Below, piece by piece: positions 1-8,918 of a DNA stretch of 64,000 nucleotides (position 1 is the stretch's first letter; every line of letters starts with the position of its first letter). Location of the stretch: the NCBI RefSeq assembly GCF_000826525.2, contig NZ_LN651331.1, positions 342,323 through 406,322 of the forward strand. The letters run 5' to 3'. The notes under the pieces were generated by a model, which was given only the letters and a program-made list of their open reading frames with translations, had not been told where the DNA came from and made no database searches. Source of the DNA: Mobilicoccus massiliensis (GTDB lineage Bacteria; Actinomycetota; Actinomycetes; Actinomycetales; Dermatophilaceae). Made by a program: the position numbers and the translations under genes.

Positions 1-250
1 TCAGGTAAAGGGCGCCTGCGAGGGAGGGCGGACGTTCAAGGGCGAGCTCGCCGATGGCACGGTTGTGGGCGCCGAGAAGGTTGACGCCCACGTCGGGGAG
101 CCGGTCCATCACGGTGTCGGGGTGCAGGTGCCTGCCAGCCAGCGTGCTGGGAAAGAGCCACGGACTGTCGGGTCCGGCGCCCGTGACAAGCTTCGGTGCT
201 GGGTTCCCGCAGGTCAGACCGAGGTTCAGCCCAGCGAGCGGGGGAGTAGA
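1..250 (-). pseudogene. Recombinase/integrase-like C-terminal fragment, runs off left edge
   Basis: On the minus strand an open frame runs from an in-frame stop at 251-253 to the window edge. It encodes protein-like sequence with the run SPWLFP, then LLGAHNRAIGELALERPPSL. From memory this resembles the C-terminal region of actinobacterial tyrosine-recombinase-like proteins (a WLFPG-type motif followed by a helical segment near the C-terminus); I could not search it. No start codon with a ribosome binding site precedes it. The upstream part may continue in another frame, which ends at a stop near 225, so a frameshift is likely. It lies beside a degenerate antitoxin gene, which fits a decayed mobile or accessory island. 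The codon pattern looks coding, but the family name is an inference. Confidence 0.4.
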
Positions 251-449
251 TCAGTCGCGCGCGGTTGATTCATCCGATGCAACACACAGGCGCACATATG
301 ACATAATGTAGATTATCGGCGCGATTGGTCCATGGGCAGGCCAGGCGTGTGCTCATGACGCGATCGGCCCGTCTCAGCGTTGCCCGCGGTCTTCGACGGT
401 GGATCGGCGATGAGAAGAGGCGTGAGGATCGACGTGGCGAGGTGGCGGA

Positions 450-703
450 TCATCGACGCTGCTGCTCGATGAGATCGCTGATCGTTCCCTGGGTATTGAT
501 CGGCGCGGGGCGACGTCCCTTATGGCGACTAGCCGGCGTCGCCTTGCCGCTCGCGGCCAGTTGCTTGAGCTTGGCCGGAACGCCTGCGGGAATGATCCGC
601 GCCACACGCCGTCCGTGATCGGTCATCGTGATCGTGGCCCTTTCCGACTTCGGTCAGATGGCGACTGAGGCCGTCGCGTAGTTTGCGGGCTCCGTAGCAG
701 TCA
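450..703 (-). pseudogene. Frameshifted Phd/YefM-type antitoxin
   Basis: Reading the minus strand in pieces gives a recognisable type II antitoxin. Near 640-695 one frame reads ARKLRDGLSRHLTEVGKG. From about 630 the next frame continues with ATITMTDHGRRVARIIPAG and runs on to a stop at 450-452. Joined, these match the Phd/YefM pattern (helical N-terminus, then the beta-strand ATIT-TDHGRRVARI). The change of frame falls at the AAAGGG run near 628-633. A second slip near 690 would join the upstream VTATE residues. With at least one, probably two, frameshifts the gene should be dead unless these are assembly errors. No PIN or RelE toxin is recognisable downstream (300-449). Confidence 0.6.
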
Positions 704-705
704 CC

Positions 706-951
706 AACCGCTCCGCGTTGCCACATTGAGTCTGCGTAGATGAATACTTTGTCACGACAGCCATTCGCGCCGCAGAGCGCCTATTTGTACCGACACAAAG
801 GGGTGCCCGCGGGCGGTGTCTCGCGGATTCCCCTCTCCCCCGGTGCCGCCTCGGCACGGCGTCTGCGACAGGGCCGAGACGTCGGCGTACCGTATTGCCG
901 CCCCCGATCAACTTCGGAAGGCCCCACCACACAGCCGCGAGCGAGGGAATC
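706..951. other. Non-coding stretch upstream of the permease
   Basis: No coding sequence could be supported here. Frames open on both strands are Arg/Pro-rich shadows of the kind high GC produces. The end of the stretch carries a GAGGGA purine run just before the permease ATG at 952, so the permease promoter probably lies inside it. No clear -10/-35 pair stands out. Confidence 0.4.
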
Positions 952-2295
952 ATGAACGCTTCGACGACGCCCGGCCTCAAGCGTCAGGTCACCTTTCCCG
1001 AGCTCATGGCCTACGGGCTGGTGTTCATCGGCCCCGCGGCCGCGGTCGGCGTCTTCGGAGCCCTGGACGCCGAGAGCCGAGGCGTCGTGCCGGTCGTGTA
1101 TCTGGTCGCGACCGTGGCGATGGCCTTCACGGCGCTGTCCTACGTGGCGATGTCCCGCGAGATCCCCAGCGCCGGATCGGTCTTCGCCTACGCCCGGGCC
1201 GGGATCGGCCGTCGGGCAGGCTTTCTCACCGGCTGGATGGTGATGCTCGACTACCTGCTCATCCCCTCGGTGGCGTATCTCTTCACCGGCATCGCCCTGA
1301 ACTCCCTCCTGCCGTCCGTGCCCGTCTGGGTCTGGACCGCCGCGGCGGTGCTCACAACGACGAGCCTCAACCTCGCGGGTTCGAAGATCGCCGCCCGCGC
1401 GGCGAGCGTCGTCGTCATCGTGGAGATCATCGTTCTCGCGCTCGTGCTCGTCTTCGGCGTGTACGTGTTGGCGACCCACGGTCCGCAACGCCCCTGGCTG
1501 AGCCCGTTCGTCGGCTTCGGAGACTTCTCCTGGACGGCGGTGTTCGCCGCGACCTCGGTGGCCGTGCTGTCGTATCTCGGGTTCGACGCGATCGCGACCT
1601 TCGCCGAGGAGACGGTCGGTGACAGTCGCGTCGTCGGTCGTGCGACGCTGGCGTGTCTCGTCGTCGCGGGGCTGCTGTTCATGCTGCAGACCTACATCGG
1701 CGCACTGCTCACCGCGGTGACGCCGGCCGAGCTCGCCGCGAATCCCGAACTCCAGGGCCCGGCCTACTACACGACCGTGGGCGACCAGCTCGGCGGATGG
1801 CTGCACACCGCATTGGCGCTGGCCAAGGGCGCCGGTGCGGCGTTCTCCGCGATGGTCGGGCAGGCTGCGGCGTCCCGCATCCTCATGGACATGGGACGGA
1901 CGTCGGCGCTCCCGGCTGCATTGACCCGGGTCTCGGGACGGACCGGCGTGCCGACGGTCGGAGTGCTCATCGCCGCCGTCGGCAACGTCGCGATGGCGAC
2001 CTGGGCGGCGACGCAGGCCGATGGTCTGGACCACCTCGTCTCCATCGTCGACGTCGGCGCGCTGGTCGCGTTCGTCGCGCTGCACGCCTCCGTCGTCGGG
2101 TACTACTGGGTGCGCCGATCCGGCCCGGAACGCTCCCTGTGGCGGCACGTCGTCCTGCCGGTCGCGGGCGCGATCATCCTGCTCGTCGTCCTGGCGAACG
2201 CCTCCCGCCTGGCGCTGACGATCGGCCTCGTCTGGTTCGTCGTCGGCCTCGTCGTCCTGGCCGTGCGTCGGGATCCGCAGCTCCTGGAGGGGTGA
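952..2295 (+). CDS. APC-family amino acid/polyamine permease
   Basis: A 447-residue integral membrane protein predicted to exchange or import amino acids or amines at the cytoplasmic membrane. The N-terminus (LMAYGLVFIGPAAAVGVFGA) is the first helix of the APC superfamily with its glycine-rich unwound segment. About twelve hydrophobic helices follow, including the conserved FAEETVGD region after helix 6. The ATG at 952, behind GAGGGA, puts the start right before the conserved region; an in-frame ATG at 895 would add 19 non-conserved residues. It is transcribed alone toward a convergent lipid-modification pair. The family is clear; the substrate cannot be told from sequence. Confidence 0.85.
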   Translation: MNASTTPGLKRQVTFPELMAYGLVFIGPAAAVGVFGALDAESRGVVPVVYLVATVAMAFTALSYVAMSREIPSAGSVFAYARAGIGRRAGFLTGWMVMLDYLLIPSVAYLFTGIALNSLLPSVPVWVWTAAAVLTTTSLNLAGSKIAARAASVVVIVEIIVLALVLVFGVYVLATHGPQRPWLSPFVGFGDFSWTAVFAATSVAVLSYLGFDAIATFAEETVGDSRVVGRATLACLVVAGLLFMLQTYIGALLTAVTPAELAANPELQGPAYYTTVGDQLGGWLHTALALAKGAGAAFSAMVGQAAASRILMDMGRTSALPAALTRVSGRTGVPTVGVLIAAVGNVAMATWAATQADGLDHLVSIVDVGALVAFVALHASVVGYYWVRRSGPERSLWRHVVLPVAGAIILLVVLANASRLALTIGLVWFVVGLVVLAVRRDPQLLEG

Positions 2296-2440
2296 CGGCG
2301 GCGACCGCGCCGCACCCGCGGACGCGACCGATACCACGACAAGGCGAGCCCAGCGGTGCCGCTCCCCCACACCCCGACCCGGGCCGGCGTTGCTCTTCGG
2401 CCGTGCAGTGCCCGCCGTGCAGCGCCTGGGGGTCGTGCCG

Positions 2441-3739
2441 TCAGCCCTCCCAGTCCGGGCGGAGCGGGTAGGCCGTCGTGCCGTCGGCGAAGGGCCGTGA
2501 GAGCAGGACCTGGTGCAGTTGAATCCAGTTGAGCTCGAACCCGAGTCGTGACCCGGCCATGTAGAGGCCCCACAGCTTGGCCATCGGCTCGCCGACATCG
2601 GCGACACACGCGTCCCAGTGCTGCCGCAGGTTGGCGCACCATGCGGTGAGGGTGCGCGCGTAGCTCATCCGCAGGTTCTCCTCGTGGTGCAGCTCGAAGC
2701 CGGCGTCGTGGGCACGGCAGATGATCTCGCCCGGGGAGGCGAGCTCACCGTCGGGAAAGATGTAGCGGTCGATGAACGCGTCCGGCCGGTGACTGGTCGC
2801 GTCGTTCGGGCGCGTGATGCAGTGGTTGAGCATGCGCCCGCCGGGCCTGAGGCGCTCGAAGAGGAACCCGAAGTAGGAGTCGTAGTTGTCGACGCCCACG
2901 TGCTCGAGCAGCCCGATCGAGCTGATCGCGTCGAACTCCCCCGGCGGGACCTCTCGGTAGTCCAGGTATCGCACCTCGGCACGGTCGGAGAGCCCCTCGG
3001 CCTCGATGCGCGCCTGTGCCCACTCCGCCTGCTCCCCCGACAACGTCACGCCGAGGGCCTGCACGCCGTGATGTCTCACCGCGTGCCGCACCATGCTGCC
3101 CCACCCGCAGCCGACGTCGAGCAGGCGCATGCCCGGCTCGAGTCGCAGCTTGCGACAGACCAGCTCGAACTTGCGCTCCTGCGCGGCCTCGAGGGTGTCG
3201 GAGGGGTCGGTGTACACGGCGCACGTGTAAGCCATCGACGGGCCGAGAACCTTCTCGTAGAAGGAGTTTCCGACGTCGTAGTGGTGGGAGATCGCCTCGG
3301 CACGCCGACCCGACGGATCGAGCACCTTCTCGAGGTGGCGCCGCCACCGCGGGGGCGACTCCAGGGCCGGAGGGGTGGGTGGCAGGAGCATCCCGCGGCC
3401 GTGGGCGCGGACGATCCGCGCCGTCTCCCCGGCGGTCGGATGCCGGAAGCGCGCGGTCTTCAGCGCCTTGAACGCCGCGTACGGGTCGGCCGGGTGGATG
3501 CCCGAGACGTGCAGACCGCCCGTGAGGTAGGCGCGGGCCGCACCGAGATCGCCGGGGGCGGTGAGGAGGTAGCGCAGACCCTCCGGGGAAGCGATGTGGA
3601 ACGCGACCTCGGCGTTCTCGGGGCCGGCCTGGCTGTCGTCGTAGGCCGTGATGCGGAAGGGCAACGGTGCGGTGGCCATCGAGGTGATCAGATCGCCGAC
3701 ACGGGTGGCGGTCGCCGGATCCGATGACAGAAGGGTCAT
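2441..3739 (-). CDS. tmsB: Cfa-like SAM methyltransferase (10-methylene fatty acyl synthase candidate)
   Basis: A 432-residue SAM-dependent methyltransferase of the cyclopropane-fatty-acyl-phospholipid synthase family. The N-terminal third is the lipid-binding region. The SAM-binding motif is LLDVGCGWGSM, followed by VTLSGEQAEWAQ and the GLLEHVG region typical of Cfa enzymes. It is co-transcribed with, and overlaps by 4 bases (ATGA), an upstream FAD oxidoreductase gene. In mycobacteria and relatives that pairing makes tuberculostearic-type acids: the methyltransferase methylates oleoyl phospholipid to a 10-methylene product and the flavoenzyme reduces it. I therefore prefer a TmsB role over plain cyclopropanation. 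The family is certain; the product assignment rests on the partner gene. Confidence 0.8.
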   Translation of the reverse strand: MTLLSSDPATATRVGDLITSMATAPLPFRITAYDDSQAGPENAEVAFHIASPEGLRYLLTAPGDLGAARAYLTGGLHVSGIHPADPYAAFKALKTARFRHPTAGETARIVRAHGRGMLLPPTPPALESPPRWRRHLEKVLDPSGRRAEAISHHYDVGNSFYEKVLGPSMAYTCAVYTDPSDTLEAAQERKFELVCRKLRLEPGMRLLDVGCGWGSMVRHAVRHHGVQALGVTLSGEQAEWAQARIEAEGLSDRAEVRYLDYREVPPGEFDAISSIGLLEHVGVDNYDSYFGFLFERLRPGGRMLNHCITRPNDATSHRPDAFIDRYIFPDGELASPGEIICRAHDAGFELHHEENLRMSYARTLTAWCANLRQHWDACVADVGEPMAKLWGLYMAGSRLGFELNWIQLHQVLLSRPFADGTTAYPLRPDWEG

Positions 3740-5160
3740 CTCGTCGTCACTTTCTCGTAGAGATCGGTGAGCCGGTGCTCGGGGTCGTAGCGGTGCCGGA
3801 CGGCGCGGTACTCGGCCGCGCCGTGAAGCCGCTCGAAGGTCTCGCGGTCGTAGTAGACATCGGAGTACAGGGACTTGTGGCCGCCGAGTCGGCCGACCTC
3901 GTGCTCGACCATCCGGTTGACGTCGCCGTCGTGACGACCGGGCAGGACGGGGACGTTGCCCCAGAAGCCGACGTTGACGTAGGTGCGTCCGGGCTCGATC
4001 GGATAGAGCGGCCAGCGACGCGCCGAGCCGGGGCCGTCCGGCTCCCGCAGCCGCAGGGGGCAGATCCAGACCGGTCGCATCGGCACCTCACGCAGGAACC
4101 ACCGCAGGAACTCCGCGGTGCGTTCGAGCGGGATCTCGACGTCCTGCACGAGCCGCTCCAGCGGCGGCCGGCCCCGCCACCGGTCGACGGTCGCCGCGAC
4201 GTGGTGGCGGTTCTCGAAGCGGACGATCCGGTGGTAGACGTCGCTGCGGCGCCACCGCCGGGGCCACACGCGTCGGACCAGCGGGTGCTGCACGCCGAAC
4301 GCCCGGGAGCACCAGAACCAGTCGGTGTCCCAGCGCCACAGGTAGTCGTGGCCGGTGAGGCGGTCCTCCTCGAAGCGCTGCAGCGAGCGGTAGTACACGT
4401 CCTGGCCGGTGTAGTCGCTGCCCGGCGCGACGACGTCCTCGAAGGCGGCGAGCACGAGGTAGGCCTCGTCCTCGGCGAACACGACCCCGTCGAGGGCGTC
4501 GACGGCCTGCCCGTTCCACTCGCGGGTCTCGACGATGCGGCCGACGACCTCGACGAGCCGGTCGAGATCGGAGAAGCGCAGGTTGCGGGTGCGCACGGTG
4601 CGGCCGACGGGTTGCAGCTCGATGCGCATGCGGGTCGTGTACCCCAGCGAGCCGTAAGAGTTCGGCATGGCGGCGAAGAGGTCGGCGTGCTCGCCCTCGG
4701 GGCGAGCGGTGACGATCTCGCCGTCGCCGGTGAGCACGTCCATCTCGAGCACCGACTCGTGCGGCAACCCGTTGCGGAACGACGTCGACTCGATGCCGAG
4801 CCCCGTGACCGCTCCCCCGAGGGTGATGGTGCGCAGTTGGGGGACCACCAGGGGCATGAGGCCGTACGGCAGGGTCGCGGCCACGAGCGTCTCGTACGTG
4901 CACATGCCCTGGACATCGGCGGTGCGGGCCGTCGCGTCCACGCAGATCACGCCGGTGAGCCCGGAGACGTCGAGCCCCCTGGTGCTCGTGTCGCGAGTGC
5001 GGAAGAGGTTGGACGTCGACTTGGCGAGGCGGATCGTCTCGTCGCGGGGAACGTCGCGGTAGGAGCGCAGGAGGGCGTCGACCCCCCGGGCGTGAGCCGC
5101 CACGCCGACGGGTTCGGACGCCGAGGTCTGACGTTCACGGTGCGGCCGAAGGAGTGCCAT
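3736..5160 (-). CDS. tmsA: FAD-binding oxidoreductase, partner of the Cfa-like methyltransferase
   Basis: A 474-residue flavoprotein with a PCMH-type FAD-binding domain: VVPQLRTITLGGAVTGLGIE near residues 120-140, followed by NGLPHESVLEMDVLTGDGEI. The C-terminal half has the VNVGFWGNVP and KSLYSDVYYDRETF segments of the DWARF/24-reductase-like group. The start at 5160 is preceded by GGAGG with good spacing. In Mycobacterium (the Rv0449c/Rv0447c region) homologues of this pair convert oleate to 10-methylstearate; this enzyme would reduce the methylene intermediate with NAD(P)H. Its stop overlaps the methyltransferase start by 4 bases, so translation is coupled. The divergent clp gene shares its upstream region. 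Confidence 0.78.
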   Translation of the reverse strand: MALLRPHRERQTSASEPVGVAAHARGVDALLRSYRDVPRDETIRLAKSTSNLFRTRDTSTRGLDVSGLTGVICVDATARTADVQGMCTYETLVAATLPYGLMPLVVPQLRTITLGGAVTGLGIESTSFRNGLPHESVLEMDVLTGDGEIVTARPEGEHADLFAAMPNSYGSLGYTTRMRIELQPVGRTVRTRNLRFSDLDRLVEVVGRIVETREWNGQAVDALDGVVFAEDEAYLVLAAFEDVVAPGSDYTGQDVYYRSLQRFEEDRLTGHDYLWRWDTDWFWCSRAFGVQHPLVRRVWPRRWRRSDVYHRIVRFENRHHVAATVDRWRGRPPLERLVQDVEIPLERTAEFLRWFLREVPMRPVWICPLRLREPDGPGSARRWPLYPIEPGRTYVNVGFWGNVPVLPGRHDGDVNRMVEHEVGRLGGHKSLYSDVYYDRETFERLHGAAEYRAVRHRYDPEHRLTDLYEKVTTR

Positions 5161-5396
5161 CGTGCCTCCGGTGAGGGTGCCGGGCCTTGCCAGTGCCGAT
5201 CCTAGGCACGTTCGAGCCGGCCGGTTCGGCGAGAGGCGGCGGCGATCCGGCCTTCGTCCGGCCGGGGCGCGCACATCACCGCTCGCTCGATCGCCTTCTG
5301 CGAGTGCCTCCGGCCGGAGATCTGCCTAGGGTCGGATCAGGCCGAGGGTCGTGTCACCCGGGCGCGGCCCGGTCCCCACCGGGAGGTATGACGCGC

Positions 5397-7916
5397 ATGG
5401 ATCCGTTCGACAGCCCGTTCGACGACATCTTCAGCCGATTCTTCGGTGGCGATCCCTTCGGTGGGATGCAGCGCCAGCAACGCGTGCAGCGCGTGGATCT
5501 GTCTCGCCTGCTCAACGACCAGGCGCGCGAGCTGCTGCAGCAGGCCGCCGACGCGGCCGTCGAGTGGGGCAGCCCCGACGTGCAGCCCGAGCACATGCTC
5601 TACGCGGCCACGCAGAATCCCGCGACCCGCGAGATGCTCCTCAAGGCCGGCGCCGACGTCGAAGGACTGGCCCACCGGATGCGGGAGGCCGTGACCACGG
5701 GTGAGACCGACGACGCCGAGAGCATCAGCCTCAGTCCGGCGGCCAAGAAGGCGCTCTCCGACGCCTTCCAGCAGTCCCGCGCCGCGGGCGTCTCGTACAT
5801 CGGGCCGGAGCACATCGTGCTCGGCATCGCCGCCAACCGCGAGACCCCCGCGGGACGTGCGCTGCGGTCACTGGCCACCGACGGACTCGCCCCGGCGGCC
5901 GCCGCCCAGGAGAGCGGCGGTGCACCGGCGCCGGGCGGCGAGGCGAGCAAGACCCCCACCCTCGACCAGTACGGGCGCGACCTCACCCAGGCCGCCCGCG
6001 ACGGCAAGCTCGACCCGGTCGTCGGACGCGAGATGGAGGTCGAGCAGACCATCGAGGTGCTCTCGCGCCGCACGAAGAACAACCCGGTGCTCATCGGTGA
6101 GGCCGGCGTCGGCAAGACGGCGATCGTCGAGGGCATCGCCCAGCGCATCGTCAACGGTGACGTGCCGCGCACCCTCGAGGACCGCCGCATCATCGCGCTC
6201 GACCTCACGGGCATGGTCGCGGGCAGCAAGTACCGCGGCGAGTTCGAGGAGCGCCTCAAGAACGTCATGGACGAGGTCAAGGCCTCCGAGGGCGACGTCA
6301 TCCTCTTCATCGACGAGCTCCACACGATCGTCGGCGCCGGTGGTGCCGAGGGTGCGATGGACGCGGCCAACACCCTCAAGCCGGCGCTCTCCCGCGGAGA
6401 GCTCAACGTCATCGGCGCGACGACGATCGACGAGTACCGCAAGGGCATCGAACCCGATCCGGCACTGGAGCGTCGCTTCCAGCCGATCCTCGTCTCCGAG
6501 CCGTCGGTAGAGGACACGATCGAGATCCTGCGCGGCCTGCGCGACGCCTACGAGGCGCACCACCAGGTCCGCATCACCGACGAGGCGCTCGACGCCGCCG
6601 CCGAGCTCTCCGACCGGTACATCACGGCCCGGTTCCTGCCCGACAAGGCCATCGACCTCGTCGACCAGGCCGCCGCCCGGGTGCGGATGAAGTCGAAGGT
6701 GCGCACCCCCGACACCAGGGAACTCGAGGACGAGCTGGCCGCCCTCAGGCGCGAGAAGGACAGCGCGGTCGCCGCCGAGGACTACGAGCGCGCGGCGGAC
6801 CTGCGCAGCAAGATCGCCGACGCCGAGGAGCGCCTGGCGAACATGCAGGACGACTCGAGCACGCCGGAGGTCACTGCGGAGTCGATCGCCGAGATCATCT
6901 CGCGTTCGACGGGCATCCCGGTCACCCAGCTCACCGAGGCCGAGCGCGATCGGTTGCTGCGACTCGAGGATCACCTGCACGAGCGAATCATCGGTCAGGA
7001 CGACGCCGTCACCGCGATCGCCGAGGCCGTCCGCGCCGCCCGCGCCGGTCTCGCCGACCCCGACCAGCCCGACGGCTCGTTCCTCTTCCTCGGTCCGACC
7101 GGCGTCGGCAAGACCGAACTAGCCCGGGCGCTCGCGGGCGCCCTGTTCGGCGACGACGACCGCATGATCCGCTTCGACATGTCGGAGTTCCAGGAGAAGC
7201 ACACGATCTCGCGTCTGCTGGGTGCCCCTCCCGGTTACGTGGGTTACGAGGAGGCCGGACAGCTCACCGAGGCGGTACGGCGCCGCCCGTACAGCATCGT
7301 GCTGTTCGACGAGATCGAGAAGGCCCACCCCGACCTGTTCAACGCCCTGCTGCAGGTGCTCGACGCCGGGCGGCTCACCGACGGCCAAGGCCGCACGATC
7401 GATTTCACGCACACGGTCATCATCATGACGAGCAACATCGGCTCGCAGCGCATCCTCGCCGCCGGGGGTGACGTCGAGTCGATCCGCGACCAGCTCATGA
7501 GCGATCTGCAGAACCACTTCCGCCCGGAGTTCCTCAACCGGATCGACGACATCATCATCTTCCACGGCCTCGACAAGGAGCAGTTGCACGCGATCGTCGG
7601 GCTGCGCGTCGAGGAGTTGCGCCGCCGGCTCGCCGGGCAGGGCGTCCACCTCGAGGTGACGCCGGAGGCCGTCGACCACCTCGCCGACGTCGGCTACTCC
7701 CCCGAGTTCGGGGCCCGGCCGCTGCGCCGCGCCATGCGCACCGAGCTCGACCGTCGCCTCTCGCGGATGTTGCTCTCGGGCACCCTCGGCGAGGGACAGA
7801 TGGCCACCGTCGGCATGAAGGACGGCGAGCCCGAGATCCTCGTCTCCGACGGCGCTCCCGACAACGTCGAACAATCACAGGACGAGGAGGCAGGCGACGC
7901 CTCGACGACGGGCTGA
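5397..7916 (+). CDS. Clp/HSP100 AAA+ ATPase (ClpC-like, UVR motif, no evident ClpP loop)
   Basis: An 839-residue two-ring unfoldase. In order: an Asp/Phe/Gly-rich leader ([18 protein letters not shown]); a double Clp_N repeat (about 33-165); a first AAA+ domain with Walker A GEAGVGKT (234-241) and [13 protein letters not shown]; a short UVR-type coiled motif ([19 protein letters not shown], about 458-480); a second AAA+ domain with GPTGVGKT near 566 and [10 protein letters not shown]; and the ClpB D2-small domain. In the second ring, between TSNIGSQ and [13 protein letters not shown] see no LGF/IGF tripeptide of the kind ClpC uses to dock ClpP. It may therefore act without ClpP. The ATG at 5397 has GGAGG 10 bases upstream; the ATG at 5388 sits too close to it. 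Confidence 0.85.
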   Translation: MDPFDSPFDDIFSRFFGGDPFGGMQRQQRVQRVDLSRLLNDQARELLQQAADAAVEWGSPDVQPEHMLYAATQNPATREMLLKAGADVEGLAHRMREAVTTGETDDAESISLSPAAKKALSDAFQQSRAAGVSYIGPEHIVLGIAANRETPAGRALRSLATDGLAPAAAAQESGGAPAPGGEASKTPTLDQYGRDLTQAARDGKLDPVVGREMEVEQTIEVLSRRTKNNPVLIGEAGVGKTAIVEGIAQRIVNGDVPRTLEDRRIIALDLTGMVAGSKYRGEFEERLKNVMDEVKASEGDVILFIDELHTIVGAGGAEGAMDAANTLKPALSRGELNVIGATTIDEYRKGIEPDPALERRFQPILVSEPSVEDTIEILRGLRDAYEAHHQVRITDEALDAAAELSDRYITARFLPDKAIDLVDQAAARVRMKSKVRTPDTRELEDELAALRREKDSAVAAEDYERAADLRSKIADAEERLANMQDDSSTPEVTAESIAEIISRSTGIPVTQLTEAERDRLLRLEDHLHERIIGQDDAVTAIAEAVRAARAGLADPDQPDGSFLFLGPTGVGKTELARALAGALFGDDDRMIRFDMSEFQEKHTISRLLGAPPGYVGYEEAGQLTEAVRRRPYSIVLFDEIEKAHPDLFNALLQVLDAGRLTDGQGRTIDFTHTVIIMTSNIGSQRILAAGGDVESIRDQLMSDLQNHFRPEFLNRIDDIIIFHGLDKEQLHAIVGLRVEELRRRLAGQGVHLEVTPEAVDHLADVGYSPEFGARPLRRAMRTELDRRLSRMLLSGTLGEGQMATVGMKDGEPEILVSDGAPDNVEQSQDEEAGDASTTG

Positions 7917-7936
7917 GTGCGCTCACGTCATGCTGC

Positions 7937-7977
7937 CGCGGGCGGGCACCTGGGACTCGACCGGGTGCCCGCCCGCG
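7937..7977. terminator. Stem-loop terminator after the Clp ATPase gene
   Basis: A perfect 14-bp stem (CGCGGGCGGGCACC with its complement) closes a 13-base loop 20 bases past the clp stop codon. It has no U-tract, as is common in high-GC actinobacteria. Confidence 0.7.
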
Positions 7978-8069
7978 CGCGTCGACGGGATGATGCGGAA
8001 CCGTGAAGACTGCGGGAACAGCGTTCGAGCGCCCTTGCGAGGCCGAATGGCCACGGTGAGGATGGCGTC

Positions 8070-8807
8070 ATGGACATCGTGCTCATCGCCGGGCTCTGGC
8101 TGGAGTCAACCGTGTGGGACGAGGTCGTCGCCGCGCTCGCGACGCAAGGCCACCGTGGAGTGCCTGTCGCGCTGTCCGGTCAGGGCGACGGTGACGTCGC
8201 CGCCACGCTCGATGAGCAGATCGAGGTCGTGCTCGCCGCGGTCGACGCGTGCGAGGAGCCTCCGCTGGTCGTCGGGCACTCGGCGGCGGCGTCGTTGGCG
8301 TGGATCGCCGCCGACCGCCGGGCCGAGGGGATCGCGGGCACGGCACTGATCGGGGGCTTTCCGGAGGTGGACGGTGCCGAGTACGCGCCGTTCTTCCCCT
8401 GCGTCGACGGCGTGATGGCGTTCCCCGGCTGGGAACCGTTCGAGGGCGCCGACTCCGCCGACCTTGACGCCGACGCGAAGGCTCGGATCGCCGCAGCCGC
8501 GATCCCCGTTCCCGAGGCTGTCGCGACGGGGACCGTGCGGCTCACGAACCCGGCACGTCAGCAGGTGCCGGTCACGGTCGTATGCCCGGAGTTCACTCCC
8601 GAACAGGCCATGGAATGGATCGACGCCGGTGAGGTTCCCGAACTCGCCGAGGTCGAGCGACTGCGGCTCGTCGACATCGTCTCCGGTCACTGGCCGATGA
8701 TCACCCGTCCCACCGAGCTCGCGGCGATCCTCGCCGACGTCGCGAACGATCTCAGCGAGGGCGCGGACGACGATTGGGACGAAGACGACGAGCACGACGA
8801 CGAGTAG
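8070..8807 (+). CDS. Alpha/beta-fold hydrolase with acidic tail
   Basis: A 245-residue small alpha/beta hydrolase. It opens directly with the first strand (MDIVLIAGLWLES). The nucleophile elbow is VVGHSAAAS (Ser about residue 72), and a late His lies in the SGHWPM segment. The last 17 residues are almost all Asp/Glu (DDDWDEDDEHDDE), which is unusual. It stands alone between the clp terminator and a second hydrolase on the same strand 111 bases later. The fold is convincing. The substrate is unknown; the short cap fits an esterase- or signal-hydrolase-like role. Confidence 0.75.
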   Translation: MDIVLIAGLWLESTVWDEVVAALATQGHRGVPVALSGQGDGDVAATLDEQIEVVLAAVDACEEPPLVVGHSAAASLAWIAADRRAEGIAGTALIGGFPEVDGAEYAPFFPCVDGVMAFPGWEPFEGADSADLDADAKARIAAAAIPVPEAVATGTVRLTNPARQQVPVTVVCPEFTPEQAMEWIDAGEVPELAEVERLRLVDIVSGHWPMITRPTELAAILADVANDLSEGADDDWDEDDEHDDE

Positions 8808-8918
8808 ATCCGCCACGTCTGCGGTGCCCGGCGGGACTCGTCACCACCCGCCGACCACGGCGGTATCTCACGTCCGCTGCCCCGGCCACTCAGGGCGACG
8901 CGCGCCTACGATGACGGC

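Noticed and set aside
300..449. Possible PIN toxin after the antitoxin remnant
   Set aside because: No frame gives the PIN start pattern with its Asp residues; the stretch is not recognisable.
3724..5205. 493-codon plus-strand open frame opposite tmsA
   Set aside because: tmsA has clear FAD-binding motifs, RBS and operon overlap; the opposite frame has none.
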